NCBI GenBank assembly: GCA_002455255.1
Contig: DKKL01000007.1
Span: forward strand, 285,571 to 312,449
From: Candidatus Tepidiaquacellales bacterium UBA6667
GTDB taxonomy: Bacteria > Bacteroidota > Ignavibacteria > Tepidaquicellales > Tepidaquicellaceae
DNA: 26,879 nt
Direction: 5' to 3'
The notes beneath the pieces were generated by a model. The model searched no databases, had not been told where the DNA came from, and saw nothing but the letters and a program-made list of their open reading frames with translations. The translations under genes and the position numbers were made by a program. Below, one piece after another: positions 16,756 through 24,965 of the stretch (position 1 is the stretch's first letter; every line of letters starts with the position of its first letter).

Positions 16756-16784
16756 ATTAGAATTAATTGAATTCTAATCTTTTT
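16756..16784 (+). terminator. Rho-independent terminator of recN
   Basis: Perfect 9-bp stem ATTAGAATT/AATTCTAAT (16756-16764 and 16770-16778), 5-nt loop, followed by CTTTTT. It lies 35 bp past the recN stop. The stem is AT-rich and therefore weak. Confidence 0.65.
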
Positions 16785-16909
16785 AAAAAAAATATTTTTA
16801 TAGTTTAAGAACTACCCTATATTTTACTAATTTATTATATTTTTATGCTTTCCAAAATAAATTCAATATTTTAGATTATATTTTGCTTAGTTTTTTATAA
16901 AAAATTATT
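16785..16909. other. AT-rich non-coding stretch
   Basis: Part of the 339-bp gap between recN and the small TerB-like gene. Apart from the recN terminator before it and the intergenic repeat that begins at 16910, I see only AT-rich sequence with no ORF, RNA gene or clear promoter. Confidence 0.5.
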
Positions 16910-16977
16910 ATTATTGGTGTAATTTGTTTAATTCGTGTAAATTAGTGGTGAAGTTTTTTAATGTTTTGGACGGTTGT
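16910..16977. repeat. Intergenic direct repeat, copy 1
   Basis: 68 bp that align almost without gaps to 17671-17739. Shared blocks are ATTATT-GTGTAATT, AATTCGTG, AATTAGTGGT and TTTTGGACG-TTGT. The copy lies upstream of the small gene at 17061 and the second lies downstream of it, both in the same orientation. Elements built around AATTCGTG...AATTAGTGG look like dispersed intergenic repeats of this group. Confidence 0.7.
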
Positions 16978-17060
16978 GGATAGATAATAAAAATATTGAA
17001 TTGAATAGGTAATTTAATTTACAGATTTTTATATTAAACTAAACACTTACAAAATTTATT

Positions 17061-17525
17061 ATGATTCCACAATTTTCATTATTGAACGAAGAAGAACAAA
17101 CATTACTGATGAATGCTCCGGCTTTAATTGCTGTTCTGGTTGCCGGTGCTGATAAAGTTATTGACAACAAAGAACTAAACTGGGCTGAAAAAATGACACA
17201 CTTCAGAGCAAGCAAAGAAAACTGGATTTTACACGATTATTATTATGAAGTAAGTAAAACTATAAACGATTCTTTAAAAGATTTTATAGAAAATCTTCCT
17301 GATGATGCTGCGGTTAGAACTCTGGAAGTTAGCAATATGCTCAGAAGATTAAACCATATTCTTCCTAAAATTGATTCTGAATATGCTCTTGAATTATACG
17401 AAAGCTATTTAAGTTACGCCGAAGCAATTGCAAAATCTTCCGGCGGAATTCTCGGAATGTCAGCCATCAGCCCTGAAGAAAAGGAATTAATGAAACTCTC
17501 AATGATTGATAAACCTGTTTCTTAA
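17061..17525 (+). CDS. Small TerB-like alpha-helical protein
   Basis: 154 residues, all-helical in appearance with no signal peptide. The N-terminal APALIAVLVAGADKVIDNKEL has the shape of the TerB family core (helix, acidic DxxID..E turn). The tail AKSSGGILGMSAISPEEKEL matches the usual TerB C-terminal pattern (A.SGG.LG..-ISxEEK). TerB-like proteins are cytosolic and often linked with tellurite or stress responses, but the exact role is unknown. The gene stands alone between two copies of an intergenic repeat. Its last 13 codons and downstream flank recur at 23498-23662. Confidence 0.6.
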   Translation: MIPQFSLLNEEEQTLLMNAPALIAVLVAGADKVIDNKELNWAEKMTHFRASKENWILHDYYYEVSKTINDSLKDFIENLPDDAAVRTLEVSNMLRRLNHILPKIDSEYALELYESYLSYAEAIAKSSGGILGMSAISPEEKELMKLSMIDKPVS

Positions 17526-17638
17526 AATAAATTTTACATTTATAAAAAAGCACTGCTTTCCATAACAATTATTCTGATATTAAAATATTTAAAATTAATT
17601 TATAAAAATTTTTAAATTCTGTTTTAATGTTTATGTTT
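17484..17638 (+). repeat. Segmental duplication, copy A (3' end of the TerB-like gene plus flank)
   Basis: Matches 23498-23662 with small indels. The shared part begins at GA(A/G)TTAATGAAACTC in the final codons, covers the stop codon and continues about 115 bp into non-coding DNA. A run of about 39 bases beginning AAGCACTGCTTTCCATAACA is identical in both copies. Confidence 0.88.
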
Positions 17639-17670
17639 ATTTTTTACCAAGATTGTTAAAATAATTTCAT

Positions 17671-17739
17671 ATTATTTGTGTAATTCATTGAATTCGTGGT
17701 AATTAGTGGTTAATTTTTTTAAATATTTTGGACGATTGT
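17671..17739. repeat. Intergenic direct repeat, copy 2
   Basis: 69 bp aligning with 16910-16977 (see that entry), just before the bidirectional terminator at 17742. Confidence 0.7.
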
Positions 17740-17741
17740 AT

Positions 17742-17771
17742 AAAAAAAGCGGACTTAAATCCGCTTTTTTT
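17742..17771. terminator. Bidirectional rho-independent terminator
   Basis: Stem AAAAAAAGCGGA/TCCGCTTTTTTT (17742-17753 and 17760-17771) with loop CTTAAA, between the convergent TerB-like gene (+) and the metalloprotease gene (-). It has a T-tract in both directions. Confidence 0.93.
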
Positions 17772-17801
17772 GTTTTTAAACCATCAATATCTACAGCACC
17801 C

Positions 17802-20279
17802 CTACTTCAACAATATCATCTTCTTGGTAACTACAAATTCCCCTGCTTCTATTTTATAAAAATAAATACCACTTGAAAGTTCACCTGCGTTAAATGAATA
17901 AACATATCTTCCAGCAGGTTTAAATTCATTAACAAGTGTCTTAACTTCTCTACCATTTATATCATATATTTTTAATACCACAAATTTTCCAACTGGCAAA
18001 TCATATTGAATATTGGTTACAGGGTTAAATGGATTTGGATAATTTTGTTTAAGTAAATATTTCTCAGGAATTTCAGTTTGATTCGTGCCGGTATTCAAAA
18101 TAGGATTTTCTTCCGGATCACCAATTGGCTCACCGCTTCCATCCTTAACACCAACTGCACTTCTGAAATCTGATAATACTGATGAAGTGTTATATTTATC
18201 AACTGCCTGAACTCTGTATCTTACAGGATAAGGTATTCCCGGTGTTTCACCTACTTCACTGCAATCATACAAGTTTACATTTGGATCAATCCAATAAGCA
18301 TCTGTTTCATATGGATTAAAATCAACCGTTGTCACATATTGATAGACCTGTTCAGGATAAAACATTTGGTCAGGTGGAAGACTGTTCATTCCATTCAAAT
18401 TTCCTGATTTATAAATTTTATATCTTTTATAAGTTTGTTCATGAATCTCAGTTGTTCTAACCATATCCGGCTCCATATTTTGTCTCCAAACTATTTTCGG
18501 ATTACAATTTCTTCCGTTCCAATGAGATTCAATTTCTAAAATTTGTGGCTTAGACGGAGGAGTAAGTTGCAAAACTTCGTCTTCTGTATAACCACCAACA
18601 CCCGCTTTATAAAATTTAAAGCTTGCATCATTACCGTTTAATCCTGTGTAATGTATAAAAATACCTGTATTTAAATTATCTTTATTTTTTGTATTTGGGT
18701 TTGAATATGGACTAAAAATTTCATTATATCCAAGATTCCAAGCATCCCATCTATCTCCCCATAATTCTCTTGATGTCCACCAATCCGGATAATTTGTGAA
18801 TAATTTATCATCTCCAATCTGACCTTGAATAGTATTTCTTTTACCCAAAGAAAAATAAGCCCCGATTCCACCGATATCTTGCCTGAAAGCATGAGCTGAT
18901 ACCCCATCTTTATATTGATTAGAAAGCTGCCAATAACTGTTATCATTTTGAATAACTAATGGTAATTCATATCTCTTAACTAACGGTAGTGTCGCTCCAA
19001 AATTCCAATCCGGAATCGCAGTTCCATCTTGAATCCAATTGTAAATACCATCGGCACATTCAAGATCTACATTAGATGTATAATTCATATTATCCATAGA
19101 ATGATAAATATATACTCCTTTACCTAAATCACCGGTATAATTTAATGGATTTAAATTACATTGATCTCCAAGCATATAATGGTCATATTTAGAAATTTTC
19201 CTTCTGTTTTCTATTAAAAAAAACTCAGTTGAACTTATAGGAACTTTCAAGAAAATATTTTCAATACCATCTCTACCTGATGCGTCATTTAACTGATTTA
19301 CATTACCGGAGAAGTCAACGGTTGTTGCCGGCGCGTAACCAAGTTTAAATCGTTCAAATCCGGAATAGAAAAAATCATTTATTGAAATTCCACCCCTTGA
19401 AGTCATTATTCCTGACTCAGAATGATTATGTGCAAAAAGATAATGCCCTATTTCATGAATAGCAATCCCTAAGGCTCTGTTTTTAGGCAGTGGTCCCTGA
19501 TTCCCGATTGAAAAAAAACCTGAACCTTGATAATCTCGTTCTGCACCTATATATTTATTAATAGTAGGATCGGGATGAATTTCAAAATCAGATGGACCAC
19601 CTAATGGCACATAACCTGCTGCGTTACCTGAAAAAAATGTATTTGTCCTGAAGAATAAACCCATCATATCAATATAATCATCAGGTTCTAACTGAAATTT
19701 TTGATTGGATGAATTAAACGACCATTTGTCTAAATCAATCCAATTTATAGATAGATCATTTTTTAAAATATTATATATATCTGTCAACAATAAATCGTAT
19801 CGGTTTGGACCTAATTGTTCATAATAAGAATGCGAAAAAGGCATTACAATATGTTTAGTAATTCCGGTTAAATGTAATTTCCCTTGACTAACTTCTTGAT
19901 AATAATCAGATAATAGTTGTGTTTGAGAGTTATACCTATCCCAAAAATTACCCATAGGGTTTTTATCAATAGCAAGCAAAGTATTCATATAATTTGGCGG
20001 TTGTCCAACTGGCCATTCAAATGATGCTCCTACTTCGTTAGCAAATTGAATAAAAACAAAAAGAACATTAAAATAAGCTTGATCCTGAATTTCCGGCGGA
20101 ATTGGGACCCCATTTGATAAATCTGTCCTTTCAGGTTTCAAATAACCTCCTACTAATGGTTGAGCTTCTAAAACTTGTGGAAGGACAGTAGTTCCACATT
20201 GGTCATGGGAATACACATCTGTTTTTAACAATAAAAAAAGAGAAAAACAAATTAAAAGATTTTTACATATCTTTTTCAT
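17802..20279 (-). CDS. Secreted M6-like metalloprotease with T9SS sorting domain
   Basis: 825 residues. The signal peptide (about 1-24) is LLICFSLFLLLKTDVYS-type. The catalytic region, about 70-480, carries the zinc motif HEIGH (H275, E276, H279). M6 context is visible before and after it: YYQEVSQGKLHLTG, then SGFERFKLGY and FFLIENRRK. The third zinc-ligand site is odd: M6 enzymes usually read HExxHxxGxxD, whereas here residue 285 is Asn with His at 284 and 286. Residues ~590-715 look like a fibronectin III-type region. The T9SS tail follows (KQNYPNPFNP, LKIYDINGREVKTLVNE, SGIYFYKI, KKMILLK). It is probably a secreted or surface-anchored protease; substrate unknown. Confidence 0.82.
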   Translation of the reverse strand: MKKICKNLLICFSLFLLLKTDVYSHDQCGTTVLPQVLEAQPLVGGYLKPERTDLSNGVPIPPEIQDQAYFNVLFVFIQFANEVGASFEWPVGQPPNYMNTLLAIDKNPMGNFWDRYNSQTQLLSDYYQEVSQGKLHLTGITKHIVMPFSHSYYEQLGPNRYDLLLTDIYNILKNDLSINWIDLDKWSFNSSNQKFQLEPDDYIDMMGLFFRTNTFFSGNAAGYVPLGGPSDFEIHPDPTINKYIGAERDYQGSGFFSIGNQGPLPKNRALGIAIHEIGHYLFAHNHSESGIMTSRGGISINDFFYSGFERFKLGYAPATTVDFSGNVNQLNDASGRDGIENIFLKVPISSTEFFLIENRRKISKYDHYMLGDQCNLNPLNYTGDLGKGVYIYHSMDNMNYTSNVDLECADGIYNWIQDGTAIPDWNFGATLPLVKRYELPLVIQNDNSYWQLSNQYKDGVSAHAFRQDIGGIGAYFSLGKRNTIQGQIGDDKLFTNYPDWWTSRELWGDRWDAWNLGYNEIFSPYSNPNTKNKDNLNTGIFIHYTGLNGNDASFKFYKAGVGGYTEDEVLQLTPPSKPQILEIESHWNGRNCNPKIVWRQNMEPDMVRTTEIHEQTYKRYKIYKSGNLNGMNSLPPDQMFYPEQVYQYVTTVDFNPYETDAYWIDPNVNLYDCSEVGETPGIPYPVRYRVQAVDKYNTSSVLSDFRSAVGVKDGSGEPIGDPEENPILNTGTNQTEIPEKYLLKQNYPNPFNPVTNIQYDLPVGKFVVLKIYDINGREVKTLVNEFKPAGRYVYSFNAGELSSGIYFYKIEAGEFVVTKKMILLK

Positions 20280-20305
20280 AGATTTATAAATTAAGTTTTA
20301 AAAAA

Positions 20306-20369
20306 AAGAGGACCTTTAAAAGAATATTAAAATTCTTTTTTAACTGACTGCCAGGTCAAGGGTCCTCTT
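20306..20369 (-). terminator. Branched hairpin terminator after the YCF48-like gene at 20386
   Basis: An outer 9-bp stem AAGAGGACC/GGTCCTCTT (20306-20314 and 20361-20369) encloses two further hairpins: AAAAGAAT/ATTCTTTT (20318-20325 and 20332-20339) and TGAC/GTCA (20345-20348 and 20355-20358). On the minus strand the outer stem is followed by a run of T. It lies 16 bp past the stop of the minus-strand gene at 20386. Confidence 0.75.
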
Positions 20370-20385
20370 AATATTTTATATTGGC

Positions 20386-21642
20386 TTATTTTAATAAAAT
20401 CATAGACTTCGTCGTTGAATTATTTATTATTTTATCAGTATTTGTAAGACGATAAAAATATATCCCCGTACTCAATCCATTTGCATAAAAAACATATCTA
20501 TAAGTTCCCGGGTTGAAAGTGCTTGATAATACATTTTGAATAATTTTACCGTTAATGTCAAATATTTCTAATAAATAACTTCCTGTTTCATTTATTTTGA
20601 TTTCTATTGTCGTGCTTGGATTAAAAGGGTTAGGGTAATTTTGAGTTAACTCAAAATCTTCAGGAATTGTTGTTGATATTTGACTTATAGATGTTATTGT
20701 ATCACCTCCGTTCGTAGTGTATAAAATTTTACCCCCAGCTCCGCACATCCAAGCTACTGAATCATTTAAAGCGAAAATACTTGATATATATGAATTAATT
20801 ACCTTTTGTATTTTCCAGTTACTACCACCATTTTCTGTTTTAAAAATTTCCCCAAAATTTGATACTGTCCAACCAATATTATCATTTATAAATTCTGAAC
20901 AATATAATCTTTCTTGTATTCCGGGAATATATCCTACACTATCAAAACTTTCTCCAAAATTCATTGTTTTATATACATCATATCCATTTGAAGAAATAAC
21001 AAAACCGGTGAAATCATTTATAAATGAAATTCTATAAAAGTTACCTGGCGGTGAAATTGTATAAAAAAGCCAATTGATTCCTCCATTTGAAGTTCTGCTA
21101 ATAAAAGTTCCTTCCCCAACTCCAATCCCATTTAAACTATCTTTGAAAAACATATCTCGCATTACTCCTGTACTAAAAATGTCAGCCCAGTTTTCTCCTC
21201 CGTCTGTTGTTTTTAGAACCATACTTCCTTCAAGACCTGATAATCCGTTTACCCATCCTGTCTGTTCATTAATAAAAAATAAACTGAAAAAACTTCTTCC
21301 TTGACCAACAGGTCCGTTTCGGATAGAAATCCAGTTTTGACCTCCATTTGTTGTCTTTAATATCGTATTATACCATCCTGTGGCATATACTATATTTTCA
21401 TTTACAGGGTGAATTCCAAGTAAAGGTTTACCAATTGCTTCAGTTGGTTGATTTATCCAGTTTATACCTCCATTTGATGTTTTTAATATTAATCCTCCGT
21501 CACCACTTGCCCAACCTGTTAATCCATTTATAAACTCTATATCATGCAAAGTGATTGTGGTTCCTGATTGTTGCTGAATCCATTGTGAATAAGATTCATC
21601 AAATCTTAACAGTAAAAATATTATTATAAATATTGTTTTCAT
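20386..21642 (-). CDS. YCF48-like repeat protein with T9SS sorting domain (paralog 1)
   Basis: 418 residues. A signal peptide (about 1-19) ends in SYSQW. The body (20-320) is a series of repeats of the type F.N...GW..G..G.ILKT.NGG.NW, for example GWASGDGGLILKTSNGG, ILKTTNGGQNW and VLKTTDGGENW. This is the YCF48/BNR-like beta-propeller pattern, also seen in photosystem II stability factors and sialidase-like proteins. The T9SS tail (about 335-418) has TQNYPNPFNP, LEIFDINGKIIQN, STGIYFYRL and the terminal KSMILLK. The gene starts 10 bp after the paralog at 21653 ends, so the two form an operon. Function unknown; a surface or secreted binding protein is likely. Confidence 0.82.
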   Translation of the reverse strand: MKTIFIIIFLLLRFDESYSQWIQQQSGTTITLHDIEFINGLTGWASGDGGLILKTSNGGINWINQPTEAIGKPLLGIHPVNENIVYATGWYNTILKTTNGGQNWISIRNGPVGQGRSFFSLFFINEQTGWVNGLSGLEGSMVLKTTDGGENWADIFSTGVMRDMFFKDSLNGIGVGEGTFISRTSNGGINWLFYTISPPGNFYRISFINDFTGFVISSNGYDVYKTMNFGESFDSVGYIPGIQERLYCSEFINDNIGWTVSNFGEIFKTENGGSNWKIQKVINSYISSIFALNDSVAWMCGAGGKILYTTNGGDTITSISQISTTIPEDFELTQNYPNPFNPSTTIEIKINETGSYLLEIFDINGKIIQNVLSSTFNPGTYRYVFYANGLSTGIYFYRLTNTDKIINNSTTKSMILLK

Positions 21643-21652
21643 TTTGTATGGA

Positions 21653-22876
21653 TTATTTCACCAACATCATCTTTTTAGTTTCTATAAAATTTTCTGTGTA
21701 TAGTGTATAAAAATAAATTCCGCTTGAATTATTATCCGCATTCCATTCCGCTTCATATAGTCCCGGTTCAAGTTTTTTATTAATAATTTCTTTTATTTCT
21801 CTTCCCAGATTATCATAAATCACTAATTTTATTAATTCTGTTTTTCGTATTTCAATTCTGATTTTAGTAATAGGATTAAATGGATTTGGGTAATTCTGAT
21901 GTAACTTAAAACTTTCCGGAATTGACGAGTTGATTTGATTTATATTTACCTGACCTCCGGTTTCGGTAAATAAAATTTTTTTGAATCCGCATAGCCAAAC
22001 AATTGAATCTGAATAAGCATATATACTCCTCACATATCCCGGAACGCTTTGATATTGGTCTTTCCATGTTATTCCTCCGTCTGTGGTTTTTGATAATTTA
22101 TTGGAACTACCTGCGTAACCTACAATCGAGTCCGCGAATTCTATGCAATAAGTAACAACAGGCGAGTTTATTGTATCAACATATCCAATACTATCCCAGT
22201 TTGTTCCGTAATCTGTTGTTTTAAACACAACATTTGTAAATCCACAAGTAAATCCGGTTAAATCATTTATAAAACTTACTCTATATAAAAAGGGATTTCT
22301 ATATGTGACAGAATTTACATTTCCTCTAAACCAATTCACGCCCCCGTTTGTTGTCTTAAAAATAACTCCTTCTCCTACCATTACTCCATTTAGAGAATCC
22401 TTAAAATATATATCGTGCATATTTCCATCTATTCTTGCTGAATCAAAGGTCTGACATCCATTTGTAGTTTTCATTATAGTAACACTTCCGCAAAGCCAAC
22501 CTGTCTGTTCGTTTATAAAATATGCACCTTCTAATATTGCAAAACCTGAATTAGGTCCTCCTGCTCTTATTCCTATCCAGTTTTCTCCACCGTTGGTAGT
22601 TTTAAGAATTGTCCAGTCACCGACTGCATAAACGGTGTCTGAGTTTAATGGAAAAATTTTGTTAATACTCGCAACCGCCGGATTAGGTTGCATAATCCAG
22701 TTTACTCCTCCGTCAGTAGTTTTATAAATGAAATTTTCTCCGCATGCCCAACCCGTATATCTGTTTATAAATTCTATATCTCTCACCGGATGCAAAGGTG
22801 ATAATTGCTTTATCCACTGTGCTTGAGATATTCCTGATATAATAAATAAACCAATTATTAAAATTATTTTTTTCAT
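21653..22876 (-). CDS. YCF48-like repeat protein with T9SS sorting domain (paralog 2)
   Basis: 407 residues, clearly paralogous to the gene at 20386-21642 by repeat pattern and tail. The signal peptide is MKKIILIIGLFIISGISQA. Repeats include GWACGENFIYKTTDGGVNW, ILKTTNGGENW, IMKTTNGCQTF and LSKTTDGGITW. The T9SS tail has HQNYPNPFNP, KLVIYDNLGREIKEIIN, SSGIYFYTL and the final KKMMLVK. It is the first intact gene of the cluster; a decayed third copy lies only 19 bp upstream of its start codon. Confidence 0.82.
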   Translation of the reverse strand: MKKIILIIGLFIISGISQAQWIKQLSPLHPVRDIEFINRYTGWACGENFIYKTTDGGVNWIMQPNPAVASINKIFPLNSDTVYAVGDWTILKTTNGGENWIGIRAGGPNSGFAILEGAYFINEQTGWLCGSVTIMKTTNGCQTFDSARIDGNMHDIYFKDSLNGVMVGEGVIFKTTNGGVNWFRGNVNSVTYRNPFLYRVSFINDLTGFTCGFTNVVFKTTDYGTNWDSIGYVDTINSPVVTYCIEFADSIVGYAGSSNKLSKTTDGGITWKDQYQSVPGYVRSIYAYSDSIVWLCGFKKILFTETGGQVNINQINSSIPESFKLHQNYPNPFNPITKIRIEIRKTELIKLVIYDNLGREIKEIINKKLEPGLYEAEWNADNNSSGIYFYTLYTENFIETKKMMLVK

Positions 22877-22895
22877 ATATAATTATTTAAAATAT

Positions 22896-23105
22896 TTATT
22901 TCACCAACACCATTCTTTTAGTTTCTTTAAAATTTTCAGATTGTAAAGTGTAGTAAAAAACTCCGCATGAATTACTTCCTCCATTCCACTCAAACTCATA
23001 ACTCCCGGTTTGAAGTATTTTATATAAAATTTTCTTCAACACACTGCAATGGTTATTATAAATAAATAATTTTATCTTTTCTAAAATGAAAAGAGTTAAG
23101 TAACC
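22896..23105 (-). pseudogene. Remnant of a third YCF48-like/T9SS gene, only the sorting domain left
   Basis: On the minus strand an open frame of 69 codons ends in the same stop and tail as the neighbouring paralog. It reads IKLFIYNN, GSYEFEWNGGSNSCGVFYY and ETKRMVLVK. A gapless 59-residue comparison with the end of the 21653 protein gives 32 identities by my count. The NYPNPFNP motif, all repeats and the signal peptide are missing, there is no start codon in the fragment, and an in-frame stop lies upstream (near 23115). It is spaced like the other tandem members. Confidence 0.85.
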
Positions 23106-23497
23106 AAAAAATGATTAAATTTAACTTAAACAACTTTGTTGCTAAATAAACTATTATGGTAAATTGAAGAACACTTAAGATTTAGAATTTAATTGATTCG
23201 GCGAACTTAATTACACATTCATCTCACGGCTTTTTTATTTAAGCGAAGTTAGTAATATTTAATCATAAATATATCTTATAAAATTTTTATTTCTATTATA
23301 AAAATTTATTTTTTTTTTTTCAAAGTCAAGTGAGAAAAAGTAGTTTAAAAAATAACCCACAACCTCTACAATTCCAATTTCTTTATATATTACTAAACCA
23401 TTATCAGTCCCAACCTAAACAATATGGCGGATATCTACCCTCACGGAATTTGCTGAGTTGTTTGGCATAGGAGAGTTAGCGAGGTTAAACCTCAAAT
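23106..23497. other. Non-coding scar region
   Basis: Nothing coding recognised. The first half is AT-rich with a 12-T run (23309-23320). The second half (about 23420-23497) is less AT-rich and includes the small palindrome GAGGTTAAACCTC (23481-23493). It lies between the decayed T9SS gene and the duplicated end of the TerB-like gene. No terminal repeats or transposase fragments were seen. Confidence 0.45.
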
Positions 23498-23539
23498 GAG
23501 TTAATGAAACTCGCAATGATTGATAAACCGGTTTCTTAA
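23498..23539 (+). pseudogene. Duplicated 3' end of the TerB-like gene
   Basis: Reads ELMKLAMIDKPVS and stop, against ELMKLSMIDKPVS at the end of the 17061 gene: one amino-acid change and one synonymous CCG/CCT change. Upstream the frame closes at once (TAA at 23486-23488). The match continues past the stop codon into non-coding DNA. Confidence 0.85.
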
Positions 23540-23662
23540 AAATAAAATTTTATATTTATAATGAAAGCACTGCTTTCCATAACAATTATTCTGATATTAA
23601 AATAATTAAAATTAATTTAATTTATAAAAATTTTTTTCAATTCTGTTTTAATTTTTTTGTTT
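23498..23662 (+). repeat. Segmental duplication, copy B
   Basis: Matches 17484-17638 (see that entry). The copy ends exactly where the minus-strand DUF5694-like gene ends (stop at 23663-23665), so one junction abuts that gene. Confidence 0.88.
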
Positions 23663-24568
23663 CTACTGTTTGATATCTTTTAACTTTGTAAAATCAACTA
23701 ACTCAAACTCCGGAGAACATTCAAATAAGAATTTTAAAATAGAAATGTGACCGGCACCAAATAATACTAATATTCTGTCTTCGTTTGTGTAATCAATGTT
23801 CTGTATGTTTCTGTATATTCTCAAATTTCTGTTTATCCAAAACATTGATAAAGCATCAACTCCTTCATAATTATCACCTTCTTTAAAAAAACCTCCAGAT
23901 ATATACGAACCAAACCCTCTGTCAAGATTTTTATCGGAATTTAAATATAAAAAATTTTCAAGCAAACTATTGTCAACTTTTATTCTGTCCGAATAATTAT
24001 AAAACTCACTGTATTTTTTTGCCATTTCATCATCACCTCCGAAATAATGTTTTTCCAATATCTCATCGGTATATCCCTTTGGCAAACTACTGTCTCTTTG
24101 ATCTCGAAGTTCAAGCAATAATGGATATGCATCAACCCCATATAATGTATCAAGTCCAAATCTATCCATTAATCTTATGGCAATTTGATCAATTTCAGAA
24201 GCCCCTAACGGACTTTCTCCACTTTTCCACCTCTCATATCGTCTGATTATATATCCACTGTTCCTGCCTCCTTCAACAGCAATTTTCGTCGGTTTAAAAA
24301 CAGAGATGTAATCTAATAACTCTTGAAGTTCTTTTTGTCGTTTTTCAGAAAATATATTTATCCTGTTTTCCTCTTTGGTAGTATGAGCATCCAATCCCGG
24401 ATAATTAAAATGCCAGCTGCCTATTAGTAATACTTTAGGTAGAACTTTATTTCCTATCAATATTGAATCCGGATCCGCAAATTTATTTTCCCTTTCTTGA
24501 GAATATGAATTTATAGAAACAATCGAAAAAAATGTAATCAGAACTATAAAACAATAAATATTTTTCAT
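23663..24568 (-). CDS. DUF5694-like exported protein
   Basis: 301 residues. The N-terminus (MKNIYCFIVLITFFSIVSINS, ending SYSQ) is a signal peptide. The rest resembles the DUF5694 family, related in pattern to TraB/ChaN/erythromycin-esterase-like folds: LLIGSWHFNYPGLD (H53, D60), FKPTKIAVEGG (E99), GVDAYPLL and, near the C-terminus, VLFGAGHISIL. The spaced His, Glu and GxGH motifs suggest a metal-dependent or hydrolase-like centre, but no activity is established for this family as far as I know. There is no T9SS tail, so it is probably periplasmic. It begins 16 bp after the VOC gene. The 3' end abuts duplicated DNA. Confidence 0.7.
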   Translation of the reverse strand: MKNIYCFIVLITFFSIVSINSYSQERENKFADPDSILIGNKVLPKVLLIGSWHFNYPGLDAHTTKEENRINIFSEKRQKELQELLDYISVFKPTKIAVEGGRNSGYIIRRYERWKSGESPLGASEIDQIAIRLMDRFGLDTLYGVDAYPLLLELRDQRDSSLPKGYTDEILEKHYFGGDDEMAKKYSEFYNYSDRIKVDNSLLENFLYLNSDKNLDRGFGSYISGGFFKEGDNYEGVDALSMFWINRNLRIYRNIQNIDYTNEDRILVLFGAGHISILKFLFECSPEFELVDFTKLKDIKQ

Positions 24569-24584
24569 TTTTAATTAAGCAATT

Positions 24585-24932
24585 TTATATTGACTGTCCT
24601 ATAAACATCAAACATTTTGTTGCAGGTATGATAATATGTGCTTCTCTCATTTTATATTCTCTGTTGTGTGGTTCTTTGTGTTTAACATTTTCAAGTTTAT
24701 CTTTTATTCCGTTCCAAACCTCATCAATATTATCTACCTCAAGATAAAATTCCATTTCCCCAATATTCTCTCCTGCTCTCAGAATATGAATTGTGAGATT
24801 ATCTTTCTCGAATATTAAATAAATTTCCGAGCTATATACTTTCGTAAAACCCATAACTTCTTCAAAAAACTTTCCCGTAACCTCAAAGTCAAACGAAGGT
24901 ATCATCGGACTTATATACAATGCTTTATACAT
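24585..24932 (-). CDS. VOC-fold protein, glyoxalase/bleomycin-resistance type
   Basis: 115 residues. VOC features are an N-terminal ISPMIPSFDFEVTGKFFEEVMGF strand-helix block, IHILRAGE, and MEFYLEVDNIDEVWNGI at the start of the second beta-alpha unit. The usual first metal ligand (His or Glu near residue 5-8) is not obvious, so it may bind without a metal. It lies 33 bp after the large T9SS gene and 16 bp before the DUF5694-like gene, so the three are probably cotranscribed. Substrate unknown. Confidence 0.65.
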   Translation of the reverse strand: MYKALYISPMIPSFDFEVTGKFFEEVMGFTKVYSSEIYLIFEKDNLTIHILRAGENIGEMEFYLEVDNIDEVWNGIKDKLENVKHKEPHNREYKMREAHIIIPATKCLMFIGQSI

Positions 24933-24965
24933 AGATATTAATTTTATTCTTATAAATTCAATTTC

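Noticed and set aside
16910..17739. Possible insertion sequence around the TerB-like gene
   Set aside because: The flanking repeats are direct and imperfect, there is no transposase, and no target-site duplication could be identified.
23309..23320. Run of twelve T residues
   Set aside because: No hairpin precedes it, so it is not a terminator; it is a homopolymer in AT-rich DNA.
23561..23605. Tiny hydrophobic peptide frame (ATG AAA GCA CTG CTT TCC...) in duplication copy B
   Set aside because: Copy A lacks the ATG and reads through to a different stop, so coding constraint is not supported.
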